A stretch of 44,729 nucleotides of DNA, from NCBI RefSeq assembly GCF_001015055.1, contig NZ_BBWZ01000039.1, positions 1 to 44,729 on the forward strand, read 5' to 3'. The translations under genes and the position numbers were made by a program. The notes beneath the pieces are model-generated. The model was not told the DNA's origin and searched no databases. It worked only from the letters and a program-made list of their open reading frames with translations. The DNA comes from Aneurinibacillus tyrosinisolvens (GTDB taxonomy: Bacteria; Bacillota; Bacilli; Aneurinibacillales; Aneurinibacillaceae). Shown piece by piece: positions 27,204 through 36,220 of the stretch. Each line of letters opens with the position of its first letter. The first letter of the stretch is position 1.

Positions 27204-28054
27204 GAAGTGAATGGAACGAGGAAAAGTTGCAACGATTTCTCAAAGATGGGCGGGGACAAGGAAAATTTGAATCTTACGTTCCGTTTATCCAAATACACGA
27301 TTTCGGGTCTTTGGGAAGAAGTAGTCGTGTGAAAACATGGCGGTTTAATAGAATCTATCATTTGCTATCTGATGCCGAAACACGTTACTTTTACCTGACT
27401 GAGTGGGAAGATGAAATTCTGGATGTACGTGAGCATTACCCACTTTACGATTTACAAGAGGTCTTGGGAGAACAAAAAGATATAGACGTAAACAAATTCA
27501 CAGATAAAAAAAGTGGCTTTCCTTACATCCTAACTACAACTTTCCTCATTACTGTAAAAGACGATAAAGGCAACTCATATGATGTTGCCAGAAACATTCG
27601 GGCATCGCATGAACTTGAAAAAGCCACAACGATTGAGAGATTTGAACTCATAAGGCGATATTTTGAGAAGATAAACATGGATTGGGGTATCGTGACTCAA
27701 AAAGAAATTGCCCCTTTTGCCATCAAAGCAAAAAACATCGAGTGGGTACATCCCTGCAGATTTCTCGATGAAACAACAGAGTTTACAAGAAACGATATAA
27801 CGTACCTAACAAATCTTTTTCTTGAAAGGTTGCATGGAAACAGAAGTCTCATAAGAGACATTACCAGTTCATTCGATTCGTACATCAATCTTGAAACAGG
27901 AACAGGTTTGTTACTCTTCAAACACCTGATTGCAACAAAGCAAATTAAGGTCAACATGAATGAAAAAATTGACTTGAATAAACCAGCAAACGAAGTGGTG
28001 CAAATTGCCGATGTAAAGAGAGGTGGGGAATGGCGACATGTTGTTGACGGTTAA
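27200..28054 (+). CDS. tnsA: TnsA-like transposon endonuclease with altered active site
   Basis: The 284-residue protein has TnsA hallmarks: GRGQG (17-21), the LSDAETRYFYLTEW helix, DVREHYPL (75-82), the segment aligning with the Tn7 catalytic strand (TTTFLITVKD, 112-121) and the winged-helix part ending QKEIAPF. TnsA cuts the 5' transposon ends in Tn7. Tn7 catalytic residues are E63, D114, Q130 and K132. Here E60 is kept, but D114 aligns with T114 (codon 27539-27541), Q130 with N132 and K132 with R134. Loss of the metal-binding Asp should abolish cleavage. It may still serve as a structural partner of TnsC. The start is the ATG at 27200, overlapping the recombinase stop. The 3' end overlaps tnsB. 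Confidence 0.85.
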   Translation: MRSEWNEEKLQRFLKDGRGQGKFESYVPFIQIHDFGSLGRSSRVKTWRFNRIYHLLSDAETRYFYLTEWEDEILDVREHYPLYDLQEVLGEQKDIDVNKFTDKKSGFPYILTTTFLITVKDDKGNSYDVARNIRASHELEKATTIERFELIRRYFEKINMDWGIVTQKEIAPFAIKAKNIEWVHPCRFLDETTEFTRNDITYLTNLFLERLHGNRSLIRDITSSFDSYINLETGTGLLLFKHLIATKQIKVNMNEKIDLNKPANEVVQIADVKRGGEWRHVVDG

Positions 28055-30232
28055 TATGCTTATCCAAACTGTCCAAGGGTCTGAGAAAACCGTTGAAAGG
28101 GTACTTTGGATAAACAGCGATTATTCGATGGCTGTCGTAATTGATATTCATGCTAACAAGAGCACTCCAACCTTCAAAAATGTTGAGGACATAATGCAGT
28201 TGATTGAAGAGGGTCGAGCTACGGTGCTTACAGAGGACCCTTATTCCATTTTTGTGACGGAAAAGGAAATCAGTGAAAAAGAACGATTGGTTCGGGATAA
28301 AGCATGGGAAATCATAAATGTCATTGCAAGAAAAGAAAGTGAGCCAGAAATATTTGATGTAAAACGAAGGGTAGAGCTTATTAAAAAGGCAAGTACGAAC
28401 TCTGGTGTAAGCGAAAAAACCATCTACAAATACCTTAGACGTTTTTGGCAACGTGGGAAACATAAAAATGCTCTTTTGCCAGATTACAAAAACATTGGTG
28501 GAAAAGGGCTTGAAAAGAAAAACCACAGATAAAAAAAGGGGGAGACCAAGAATATTCAAGAATGTTGTCGGGGAGGGCGTAAACGTAGATGAAGAAACAA
28601 AGCAAATCTTTCGGGTGGCTCTCAATCGGTTCTACTATACCAATAAAGGGGCTTCGGCTTCCTTGAAAACAGCATATGAATTGATGCGGAAAGAGTTTTA
28701 TTCCAACGAGTTCAAGATAGAAGAAGGCGTTAAAAAGCCGATAATAAAGACTTCGAGTGAAACCCCATCTTTTGGACAATTCAAGTATTTCTTTTATAAA
28801 GAAAGAAATCGGAAAAAAGAAATTTCCATTCGGAAAGGTACAAAGCAATATTTACAAAACCATAGACCTATATTGGGGAACTCCACTACGGAGGCTATGG
28901 GACCTGGAAGTATCTTTCAAATAGATGCTACGATTGCTGATATTTATTTGGTTTCTCGGTATAACAGAAATTGGATAATCGGAAGACCTGTTGTGTATCT
29001 TTGCCTGGATGTATTCAGCAGAATGGTAGCTGGGATATATGTTGGATTAGAAGGTCCTTCTTGGACGGGTGCAATGATGGTTCTTGCAAATTCAGCAATG
29101 AACAAGGCTGAGTATTGTAAACAATACGGGATTCAGATAACCGAGGAACAATGGCCAGTTCGTCATCTTTGCGACACTTTGATTGCTGACCGAGGGGAAT
29201 TGGAAGGGAGGTTAGCCGAGACGCTTATCAGCTCTCTTCATATAAAGGTTCAAAACACAAGCCCCTATCGAGCAGATATGAAAGGGCTGATTGAAAGGCA
29301 ATTCAGAGTATTAAATGATAAGACGGTAAAACCATTTTTACCAGGAGTCGTAAAACCTGATTTTCGTGAAAGAGGAAGTAGGGATTACCGACTTGATGGA
29401 GTTCTCGACCTTTACCAATTCACACAAATCATGATTAAATCTTGCCTTCATCATAATCAAAATTGGCTGGGTCATTACAATCGAGAAGAGATGATGATAA
29501 CGGATGATGTAGAATCCATTCCCATCAAATTGTGGAACTGGGGTATCAAGAATCGAGCGGGAAGATTGCGTTCGGTTTCAGAGGATATCGTAAAACTAAA
29601 TCTAATGCCCATAAGCCAAGCTTATGTAACAGCTCAAGGAATCAAGTTCAAAGGAATGTATTATACGTCCGAACAGGCTTTACGTGAACGACTTTTTGAA
29701 GAAGCACGTATCAATGGAGGATGGAAAATAGACGTTTCCTATGACCCACGCAATATGAACTACATATATATCAAAGAAAGCGGGAAACGTTTTGAAAAAT
29801 GTCATCTTCTTTACCATCAAGAGAGATACAAAGATAAAACAATTGAAGAGATTGAGTACCTCCAGCAATATGAAAAATTGCTTGAAAAACAAAAAGAGGA
29901 TGAAATTTTGCAGTCCAAAGTAGACCTGATATCTGAAATAGAAGCTATAGTTCAAGAGGCAGAAAAAATGACAAAAGAACAACAAGATGGAACGGAAAGC
30001 AAGACGCAAAAAAATTAAAGGCATTCGGAAAAACAGGGAATTTGAGAAGTGGATGAATAGAGAAGTGGAAGCTTTTGAATTGGATAAGAGAGAAACGGGA
30101 GAGAAAGGGCAAGTTGTTTCATTTACAAGACCAGTCACTCAGGAATCCGTACAACTGCAGGAAGAAATGGAAGAAGAAATCGCCCTTTTACGAAAGAAAC
30201 AAAGGGAGAGAACACATGGAATTACAGAATAA
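28038..30232 (+). pseudogene. tnsB: TnsB transposase (DDE/RNase H fold), two frameshifts
   Basis: Three overlapping frames join into one TnsB of about 730 residues. The first (28038-28532) holds the N-terminal DNA-binding part (IYKYLRRFWQRGKHKNALLP). The second has the catalytic core with D at 28924 (FQIDATIAD), D at 29188 (LIADRGE) and E at 29293 (GLIERQF), so the DDE triad is complete. The third (to 30232) supplies the basic tail KKIKGIRKNREFEK. Junctions are at 28502-28520 (A4/G3 or A5) and the A7 run at 30008-30014, each needing one base fewer. TnsB binds the ends and joins 3' strands to the target. The start is ATG 28038, behind GAGGTGGGG, overlapping tnsA. If the indels are real the element cannot move by itself. 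Confidence 0.85.
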
Positions 30233-31889
30233 AGTAATTATCCCAAATGGCGGGGAAGCTGTTTTGGCCGAATATAAAGAGCAATTGGTGAAAGAGTATC
30301 AAAATAATCCTTTTAGTGAGTCTTTACCGCCCATTTTAACAAAAGAAGAAACAATTGATAGATTAGCAGTTTATCCCCCGTTTCACGAAGAGGAGCGGTT
30401 GTTAGATGGACACGTACGATTCCACCTAATACAGCGACTATTTCAATACTTTCAACCATTGGGTATACATCTGGATTTGGAAAGTCGAATCTCAAGGTTG
30501 ATACGTCAAGGCTATTTAGCCAGAAACCCTTTCAAACCAGAATATGCTCGCAGTTTGCAAGAAGGTCATCAAATGGTTTTACGTGGGAATATTGAGCTGA
30601 CCAGTAATGAGGTTTTTAGAACGACTTCATCGGGGCTAACGATTTTAGGAGCTTCTGGATTAGGCAAAACAACGGCAATCAATCGAATCTTGGGAATGCT
30701 ACCTCAAGTAATTGTGCATTCCAATTATAAGGGGAATAAATTCAGCATGTATCAATTAGTGTGGCTCAAACTGGATTTGCCATTTGATGGTTCTATAAAG
30801 GGACTCTGTTTGGACTTCTTCCGCAAAGTCGATGATTTACTCGGAACTACATATTACAAGAAGTTTGGTTCCGCAAGACAACCGATTGCCTCCATGCAAC
30901 CTGCAATGGCAACGATTGCTACCAACTATGGTCTGGGATTGTTATGCATTGATGAAATTCAGCATTTAAGTACCGCCAAAAGTCAGGGTTCCGAGAAAAT
31001 GCTGAATTTCTTTGTAACGTTGATGAATATGTTTGCACTGCCTATTGTTTTAATTGGTACGAATAAATCAATGAACGTTTTACAATCACAGTTCCGCCAA
31101 GCGAGGCGGGGTAGTGGTCAAGGGGATATGGTTTGGGAGCGTATGAATCGAGGAGAACTAAGCTGGGATTTGTTTGTCGAGGGCATGTGGGATTTCCAGT
31201 GGACAAGAAAGCCAACACCTCTAACTCAGGAACTTAAGGATGTTCTCTATGATGAATGTCAGGGCATAACGGATATTGCTGTAAAAATTTATGCAATGTC
31301 ACAAGTAAGAGCAATTTCAACAGGCAAAGAAGAAATAACTGCGAGCTTGATACGAAAAGTTGCAAAAGAAAATTTTCGGCTGGTTCAGCCGATGATTCTC
31401 GCACTAAAAAATGGTGATATTAAGAAAATTGCTCAGTATGAAGATTTACGCCCTATTGAGATTGATGCTTTTTTGAATGAGGAGTTTTCGAGTATTTCCA
31501 TGAATCAAAAGATTAAGGAACTGCAACAAGCAAAGAAAAAGCAGGAGAAAACTTGGAAGGATAATATAAAAGAACAGTCGATATTAAAGTTGATAGAGCT
31601 GGATATCGAACCAGCAAAGGCTAAATTGTATGTGGAAAGCGTCATGGTAGACAGTGACCAAGAATTAGATGTAAAGAGAATAGTAAAAGAAGCGTTCAAA
31701 TTAAGTATAGGTGCGGATGAAGGTTCTTTTCCTAAAACTGCAAAGACAAAAAAAGCCGAACCAACAAATAAAAGCGATTTACGGGTGATTGTTGCAGAAG
31801 GAAAAGGAATGGGGTTATCAGCCCATGAATCCCTGAAAGAAAAAGATATTATCAAGACGATTGAAAATGACTTCTTTAGAGTCGGGTGA
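30216..31889 (+). CDS. tnsC: TnsC AAA+ transposition regulator
   Basis: The 557-residue protein has Walker A GASGLGKT (145-152) and Walker B LLCIDEIQH (D246, E247), and the region LPIVLIGTNKSMN is the sensor I segment. TnsC assembles on target DNA, bridges target selector and transposase, and licenses insertion. The start is the ATG at 30216 behind AAAGGGAGAG, overlapping the reconstructed tnsB end by 17 bases. An upstream in-frame start at 30075 would run through tnsB coding sequence and is rejected. The C-terminal 120 residues are Lys-rich and helical. The reading frame is intact. Confidence 0.9.
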   Translation: MELQNKVIIPNGGEAVLAEYKEQLVKEYQNNPFSESLPPILTKEETIDRLAVYPPFHEEERLLDGHVRFHLIQRLFQYFQPLGIHLDLESRISRLIRQGYLARNPFKPEYARSLQEGHQMVLRGNIELTSNEVFRTTSSGLTILGASGLGKTTAINRILGMLPQVIVHSNYKGNKFSMYQLVWLKLDLPFDGSIKGLCLDFFRKVDDLLGTTYYKKFGSARQPIASMQPAMATIATNYGLGLLCIDEIQHLSTAKSQGSEKMLNFFVTLMNMFALPIVLIGTNKSMNVLQSQFRQARRGSGQGDMVWERMNRGELSWDLFVEGMWDFQWTRKPTPLTQELKDVLYDECQGITDIAVKIYAMSQVRAISTGKEEITASLIRKVAKENFRLVQPMILALKNGDIKKIAQYEDLRPIEIDAFLNEEFSSISMNQKIKELQQAKKKQEKTWKDNIKEQSILKLIELDIEPAKAKLYVESVMVDSDQELDVKRIVKEAFKLSIGADEGSFPKTAKTKKAEPTNKSDLRVIVAEGKGMGLSAHESLKEKDIIKTIENDFFRVG

Positions 31890-31893
31890 TGAC

Positions 31894-33840
31894 ATGGTCG
31901 GATTTTTTCCTTGCCCGTATCCTGACGAGCTTTATTATAGCCTTATAGCAAGATTTCATGTCAGAAGTGGCAATATCAGTCCTAAATCGACTATAGAAGA
32001 GTTGTTTGGTTCCCGTTCTGTAACAGCGGTGGTAGATTTGCCAGCGAATATCAACGATTTGGTACGGAACTTGCCCATTGGAAGCCAGTATTCTTCAGAA
32101 GATTTGATTTGGAATCATACGATGTATCCCTTTTATAGTGCTTTTTTGCCCTCAGAACGTGTAAGTGTGATTATCGAATCCATGAAGGAAAATGGTGGGG
32201 GAAGTATTCATAATCGGACTGGCATCATGGCAAGTTCTATAAAGGATAGCCAATTCCTGAAATACTGTCCTTTATGTGTAGAAATAGATAGGGAAAGATA
32301 CGGGGAATTGTATTGGCATAGAAGTCATCAGATTCCAGGTGTGGTCATTTGTACGGTTCATAACAGCCTATTATGTTATAGCCAGGTGCGAATCCATAAC
32401 TATAATAGGCATGAGTTTACTCCAGCTACATTAGAAAATTGTATGGAATCCAATATCAAGGAAAAGGACACGTTCAATGCTGTACCAAAACAAACCCTAA
32501 TGCCGACAAACTCATGTAATGATAGGGAACTAACTGCATTGTTTGATAACAATGAATTATCAACAAAGTATAGGATTTTTGTGGATAATGTGGATAAATT
32601 ACTGACTCATTCATACCCTAATAAACCGATGGGATGGTTTTATCAGCAGTACCTAAAGAGGTTACAGGAAATCGGTATTGCTAATGTAAATGGGAGAATA
32701 CGGCAAGGAGATTTAGCGGGGGAATTTTTGAAGTATTACGGGGAACCGTTTTTAGAAATCGTCCAATCCTCATTCGACCCAGAAGATGAAGATAATTGGC
32801 TACAGGCGATTGTTAGAAAGCATAGAAAAACATTTCATCCCATTCGACATTTGCTGATGATTCAGTTTTTAGGTTTAACCTTGGAGGAACTGTTTGAAGA
32901 AAAACTGGAATATAAGCCATTCGGAAATAGCCCGTGGCCCTGTTTAAACCCAGGAGCAAATCATTATCTCATGTCTGTCGTCAAAGATTTAAAAATTCGT
33001 TATGACAATAAAGAAAAAAGTCCAATTGGAACTTTTAAATGTTCGTGTGGTTTCACTTATACTCGAAAGGGACCTGATACTTCTGAGAAGGACAGATACA
33101 GAAAAGGCAGGGTCAAAGTTTTTGGAGCAGTATGGGAAGAAAGATTGAAAGAGTTACTAAAGAAAGACTTGAGCCTGAGAGAAATTGCAAGAAGGCTGAA
33201 AGTGGATGTCAAAATTATAAAAAAGTATATGGATATCCATAAAGATGACTTGAATTTGACGGAAGGTGTTGTTCGCTGTAATAAGGATGATGAAACAATA
33301 CAACGCCATAGGGAAGAGTGGTTATATTTGACAAGTCACTATCCCGATTGCTCTATAACTAAATTCAAGGAATTGAATCAAGCCCTCTATGCTTGGCTAT
33401 ATAGAAATGATAAAAAATGGTTAAATAGTAATTCACCTGTCAATCATAAAGGCAACAATTCAACCCAAAACCGTGTGGATTGGGAACGAAGGGATAACGA
33501 GATATTAGGTTTAGTTCAGACAACCGTTGAACTGTTGATTACATCTAAAGCTAAGCCAGAACAAATAACAATTAGTAAAATTGGTAAAAAGATTGGTAGA
33601 CTTTCATTGTTGGAGAAACATTTAGATAAATTGCCCCAAACCAATAACTATTTAGCTCAGGTTATTGAAACAAGAAGGGATTATCACATACGTAGGATAC
33701 AGTGGGCGATTGAAGAACTTGAAAACGAAGGAGCAGATTTGAAATGGTGGAAGGTTATAAAAAAGGCTGGGATACGGGAAGAGACTTCTGAAGAATTAAA
33801 AAGAATTTTGCAAAGCAATGGGCTAAAAGGAATAGAATAG
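31894..33840 (+). CDS. tnsD: TnsD/TniQ target-site selection protein
   Basis: The 648-residue protein opens with FFPCPYPDELYYSLIARFHV, the TniQ signature, and has a zinc-binding cluster starting at C125-x2-C128 (YCPLCVEIDRERYGELYWHR) and continuing through HQIPGVVICTVH. Near residue 425 is an HTH (DLSLREIARRLKVDVKIIKK), and more DNA-binding helices follow. It is longer than Tn7 TnsD (508 aa), as in many Firmicute elements that recognise a specific attachment site. The ATG at 31894 is 4 bases past the tnsC stop. No TnsE and no second TniQ follows, so a single targeting pathway is likely. The target site itself cannot be read from this window. Confidence 0.87.
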   Translation: MVGFFPCPYPDELYYSLIARFHVRSGNISPKSTIEELFGSRSVTAVVDLPANINDLVRNLPIGSQYSSEDLIWNHTMYPFYSAFLPSERVSVIIESMKENGGGSIHNRTGIMASSIKDSQFLKYCPLCVEIDRERYGELYWHRSHQIPGVVICTVHNSLLCYSQVRIHNYNRHEFTPATLENCMESNIKEKDTFNAVPKQTLMPTNSCNDRELTALFDNNELSTKYRIFVDNVDKLLTHSYPNKPMGWFYQQYLKRLQEIGIANVNGRIRQGDLAGEFLKYYGEPFLEIVQSSFDPEDEDNWLQAIVRKHRKTFHPIRHLLMIQFLGLTLEELFEEKLEYKPFGNSPWPCLNPGANHYLMSVVKDLKIRYDNKEKSPIGTFKCSCGFTYTRKGPDTSEKDRYRKGRVKVFGAVWEERLKELLKKDLSLREIARRLKVDVKIIKKYMDIHKDDLNLTEGVVRCNKDDETIQRHREEWLYLTSHYPDCSITKFKELNQALYAWLYRNDKKWLNSNSPVNHKGNNSTQNRVDWERRDNEILGLVQTTVELLITSKAKPEQITISKIGKKIGRLSLLEKHLDKLPQTNNYLAQVIETRRDYHIRRIQWAIEELENEGADLKWWKVIKKAGIREETSEELKRILQSNGLKGIE

Positions 33841-34053
33841 CTACTCCGATTTATCAATCACATAAAATTACGAGATAGTAGAGATGGATTGAAACAGATT
33901 ATCGGGGTTAAGGAAAAAAGATTGATGGCATTGATATCCGTTGGAAATGGAGGTATCATAACTATATATAACAAACGTTAAATTGGAAATAAGGACGAGG
34001 GTAAAAATGAAGATGTTTAGAGTTGTCAATAAAAGTCCATATTGTATACAGTA

Positions 34054-34083
34054 AACGCTCAGTCGATAGACTGGGCGTTTTTT
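34054..34083 (+). terminator. Intrinsic terminator of the transposition operon
   Basis: AACGCTCAGTC (34054-34064) pairs with GACTGGGCGTT (34069-34079) around GATA, with one G-U pair, followed by TTTT. It lies 213 bases past the tnsD stop, and no gene is supported in between. Confidence 0.85.
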
Positions 34084-34125
34084 AATTGCGTTTGTTTCCA
34101 AACTCAATTCAAAGGAGCGAATAAA

Positions 34126-34245
34126 ATGTTACTGAATAAAATTTTCAACAAAACCTTTCTGAAAACCTCACTGATTGAACTATTTGGAGATTTCCTTATG
34201 ATTGCAATAGCCTTTATTGCAGGGTACTACCTTAAGCTCATGTAG
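34126..34245 (+). CDS. Very small membrane protein, 39 aa
   Basis: ATG 34126 behind AAAGGAGCG. The 39-residue product has one probable membrane helix (about 16-36, containing LFGDFLMIAIAFIAGYYL) after a short basic N-terminus. The frame can be read further upstream, but that passes through the terminator stem, so the shorter start is chosen. Function unknown. Confidence 0.55.
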   Translation: MLLNKIFNKTFLKTSLIELFGDFLMIAIAFIAGYYLKLM

Positions 34246-34327
34246 ATGTAATGCAGTAGTACAATTGGTCTTTATTGCAAATTGTTTAGAATTGGATATG
34301 AAAGCAAGATGAAAAAGGAGGAACAAA

Positions 34328-34546
34328 ATGAATCCCTCATTTGAAGAAGAATATGAAATTTTTCAAAGAATAACAAACGATGAAATAACATCCGAAAGGG
34401 ACATATTTTACGCTGAAATATCGGAATGGCTACGTACAACCAGTCCCCAAACTAAAGCATGTGAACTGAGGATGGAGGAAATGGATACGGAAGAAGCGTT
34501 CTTTGCAAGAATGAATGAAATTTCGGAGTATCTTATGGAGCGGTAA
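34328..34546 (+). CDS. Hypothetical acidic protein, 72 aa
   Basis: ATG behind AAAAAGGAGG. The protein is acidic and helical (EEEYEIFQRITNDEITSERD, later EEMDTEEAFFARMNEISEYL) with no recognised domain. Small acidic proteins in mobile elements sometimes act as nuclease inhibitors or anti-defence DNA mimics, but nothing specific shows that here. Confidence 0.55.
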   Translation: MNPSFEEEYEIFQRITNDEITSERDIFYAEISEWLRTTSPQTKACELRMEEMDTEEAFFARMNEISEYLMER

Positions 34547-34694
34547 GTTAAAAAAGCTGGAAATAAGGGGTGCTGAGAATAGCTCTGCAATAGGGAAACA
34601 CAGCATTCATTGCGTACGGAAAATCATCATTAAATCCATACGATTACTTATCTCGTAGAAATTATACTCCGTTGGCTGAAAGGAGCATAGCAAC

Positions 34695-34949
34695 ATGTTA
34701 ATAAAAAGCAATCTTGTTCCTGTACGGGAACCCAAATTATTAAGCACTCCAATATGGGACGAACACACGTCAGAAGAACATAAGTGGGAATTATGGGATG
34801 GAATCCCTTTTTTCAAAGATGGAGTTGAACGGGACCGACTTTCTATTTGTTTAATTTACTCAATGGGATTGGAGCATTTAGTGGAATTGTTACCTAAACA
34901 ATCCAAAAATGAATTAAGACGGTTACTTTTGAATGATTCTGAGAAGTGA
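34695..34949 (+). CDS. Hypothetical protein, 84 aa
   Basis: ATG behind AAAGGAGCATAG. The product has a Trp-containing central part (EHKWELWDGIPFFKDGVERD) and a C-terminal helix with LVELLPKQSKNELRRLL. The wording around IPFFKDG resembles small proteins of unknown function that occur next to Uma2-type nucleases, but no partner is present. Function unknown. Confidence 0.55.
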   Translation: MLIKSNLVPVREPKLLSTPIWDEHTSEEHKWELWDGIPFFKDGVERDRLSICLIYSMGLEHLVELLPKQSKNELRRLLLNDSEK

Positions 34950-35021
34950 ATTAGAGAGTTTGATTGAAAAGCGGTTAGGTGATAGTAGGAATAACATTTC
35001 CCTTTAAAAGCAGTGTTTTGA

Positions 35022-35464
35022 ATGTCTCTCATTCCTTATGAACCCTTCCGACACCTTAAAAACATGAGAAGGGAGTTAGACGTTTCTTTGACACTGATTT
35101 TTCTGCTTTTAGAACAATTTAGGTCAAAATTTCGGTAATCCCAGTATTGATATCTACCAAACCGAAAATGAAGTAGTTGCAACGGTTGATATTCCAGGGC
35201 TGGAAAAGAAAGAAGACGTGAATATTGACGTTGAAAACACTACGTTGACGATTAGTGGAAGCGTAAATCGAACGAATGAAATAAAGGAAGAAAACATGCA
35301 TAGACAAGAACACTTTTTTGGTCGTTTTCAACGTTCGGTTGCCTTGTCAAGCCTTGTTTATTCGGAAGGTGGTAAAGGCAAACTATAAAAATGGTGTTTT
35401 GGAAATTCGTATGCCGAAAATACAAGGGGAAAACAAGAAACGAATTGATGTTGAATTTTATTAA
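35022..35464 (+). pseudogene. Hsp20 / alpha-crystallin small heat-shock protein remnant
   Basis: Three reading frames together encode most of an Hsp20: an N-terminus from ATG 35022 (MSLIPYEPFRHLKNMRRE), the alpha-crystallin domain (NPSIDIYQTENEVVATVDIP, then LEKKEDVNIDVENTTLTISG and FFGRFQRSV) and the C-terminal YKNGVLEIRMPK strand. Joining them needs at least three single-base changes, near 35080 (missing base), near 35116 (missing base) and near 35372 (extra G). Each is a homopolymer length difference. As read the gene is inactive. It is out of place among defence genes and may be a passenger. Confidence 0.75.
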
Positions 35465-35585
35465 GAATCACACAATGACTAAATTTATCTTAGCAAATGG
35501 TAGGAGGTATCGTTCCCCCTGCCATTTTAATTTAAAATAAAACAATCCGTATATGGAAAAATTTTAAAAAAGCAAGTTAGAACAA

Positions 35586-36056
35586 TCACTGGATTTCAAC
35601 GAAATCTATTATGGAATCCTCGAATTTGAATATTTCAAGTATGGAATAGTTCCTTTGAGAAATATTTATTCCGTATTCAGGTTTGCTTGTTTGTCCTGGC
35701 TTATCATAATTTCTATCAACAAAAACTTCATTTGGAACTGCCCAAGCTTCGGCTGGTATAAGGAAAATGTCAGGCATTTTACCTTCTTTAAAGATTAAGA
35801 CCGTCAGGTACAAATTTTTATTGGTAATATCGAATTTACTCTTAGGCGTAAATATGTACCCTTTTTCTCTCAATGATATCACTTGTATCTCACAGAAACG
35901 TCCATTCTTATCCTTGACTACAAAATCAACTCCGTGGTCATCAACTTCTGTTGTATAAACTTCTGAACCATAAGATGCAAACTCCATTTTTGCAAAATAC
36001 TCTGCATATCTTCCCAACTGTAAAGGATTAAGTTGAGACCAATTGGTATTCGGCAT
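35586..36056 (-). CDS. PD-(D/E)xK nuclease-like protein, DUF4365-like
   Basis: On the minus strand, the start is the second ATG (36054-36056) because AGGGGTGA lies just upstream of it. The 156-residue protein has QLGRYAEYFAKMEFASYG (conserved Glu19 in the first helix), VDDHGVDFVVKDKNGRFCEI with Asp44, and E56-x-Q58 in place of the usual ExK. This is the order of the small DUF4365-type PD-(D/E)xK domain, in which ExQ is often tolerated. It stands alone and is opposite to its neighbours. It is possibly a nuclease of a defence or toxin type. Catalytic activity is not certain. Confidence 0.65.
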   Translation of the reverse strand: MPNTNWSQLNPLQLGRYAEYFAKMEFASYGSEVYTTEVDDHGVDFVVKDKNGRFCEIQVISLREKGYIFTPKSKFDITNKNLYLTVLIFKEGKMPDIFLIPAEAWAVPNEVFVDRNYDKPGQTSKPEYGINISQRNYSILEIFKFEDSIIDFVEIQ

Positions 36057-36220
36057 AATTTCACCCCTGTAAAAATCCATAAAGTTTATAATTCTATTGG
36101 TCAGAAAAACAGATATAGTAGTCTATCCGTTTTATTGTAAAATGGATAACAAAGGAAGAAAAGATACGAATTTTGTTGAAGGGCTACTCCTCTTTTACAA
36201 AGTAAATCAACTCTTTTGCA

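Larger units (their letters stand above)
26406..33840 (+). mobile_element. Tn7-like transposition module (serine recombinase-tnsABCD)
   Basis: Five genes in one direction, overlapping or within 5 bases of each other, form a single operon: recombinase, tnsA, tnsB, tnsC, tnsD. Gene order matches Tn7, in which tnsA is next to the right end and the operon reads inward. The element would then extend rightwards over the genes from 34 kb, with its left end beyond the window or unrecognised. Coordinates here cover only the module, because the true ends are not identified. No Cas genes or CRISPR array are present, so it is not a CRISPR-guided element. Confidence 0.8.

Noticed and set aside
30075..30215. 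Upstream extension of tnsC
   Set aside because: These codons read through the tnsB 3' end. The ATG at 30216 has a proper ribosome binding site.
29987..30232. Separate 81-aa gene between tnsB and tnsC
   Set aside because: Its sequence (KKIKGIRKNREFEK) is the expected TnsB tail, and it joins tnsB through one base in an A7 run.
26406..33840. CRISPR-associated Tn7-like transposon (CAST)
   Set aside because: No cas genes, repeat-spacer array or short TniQ is seen. TnsD is long with its own DNA-binding domains.
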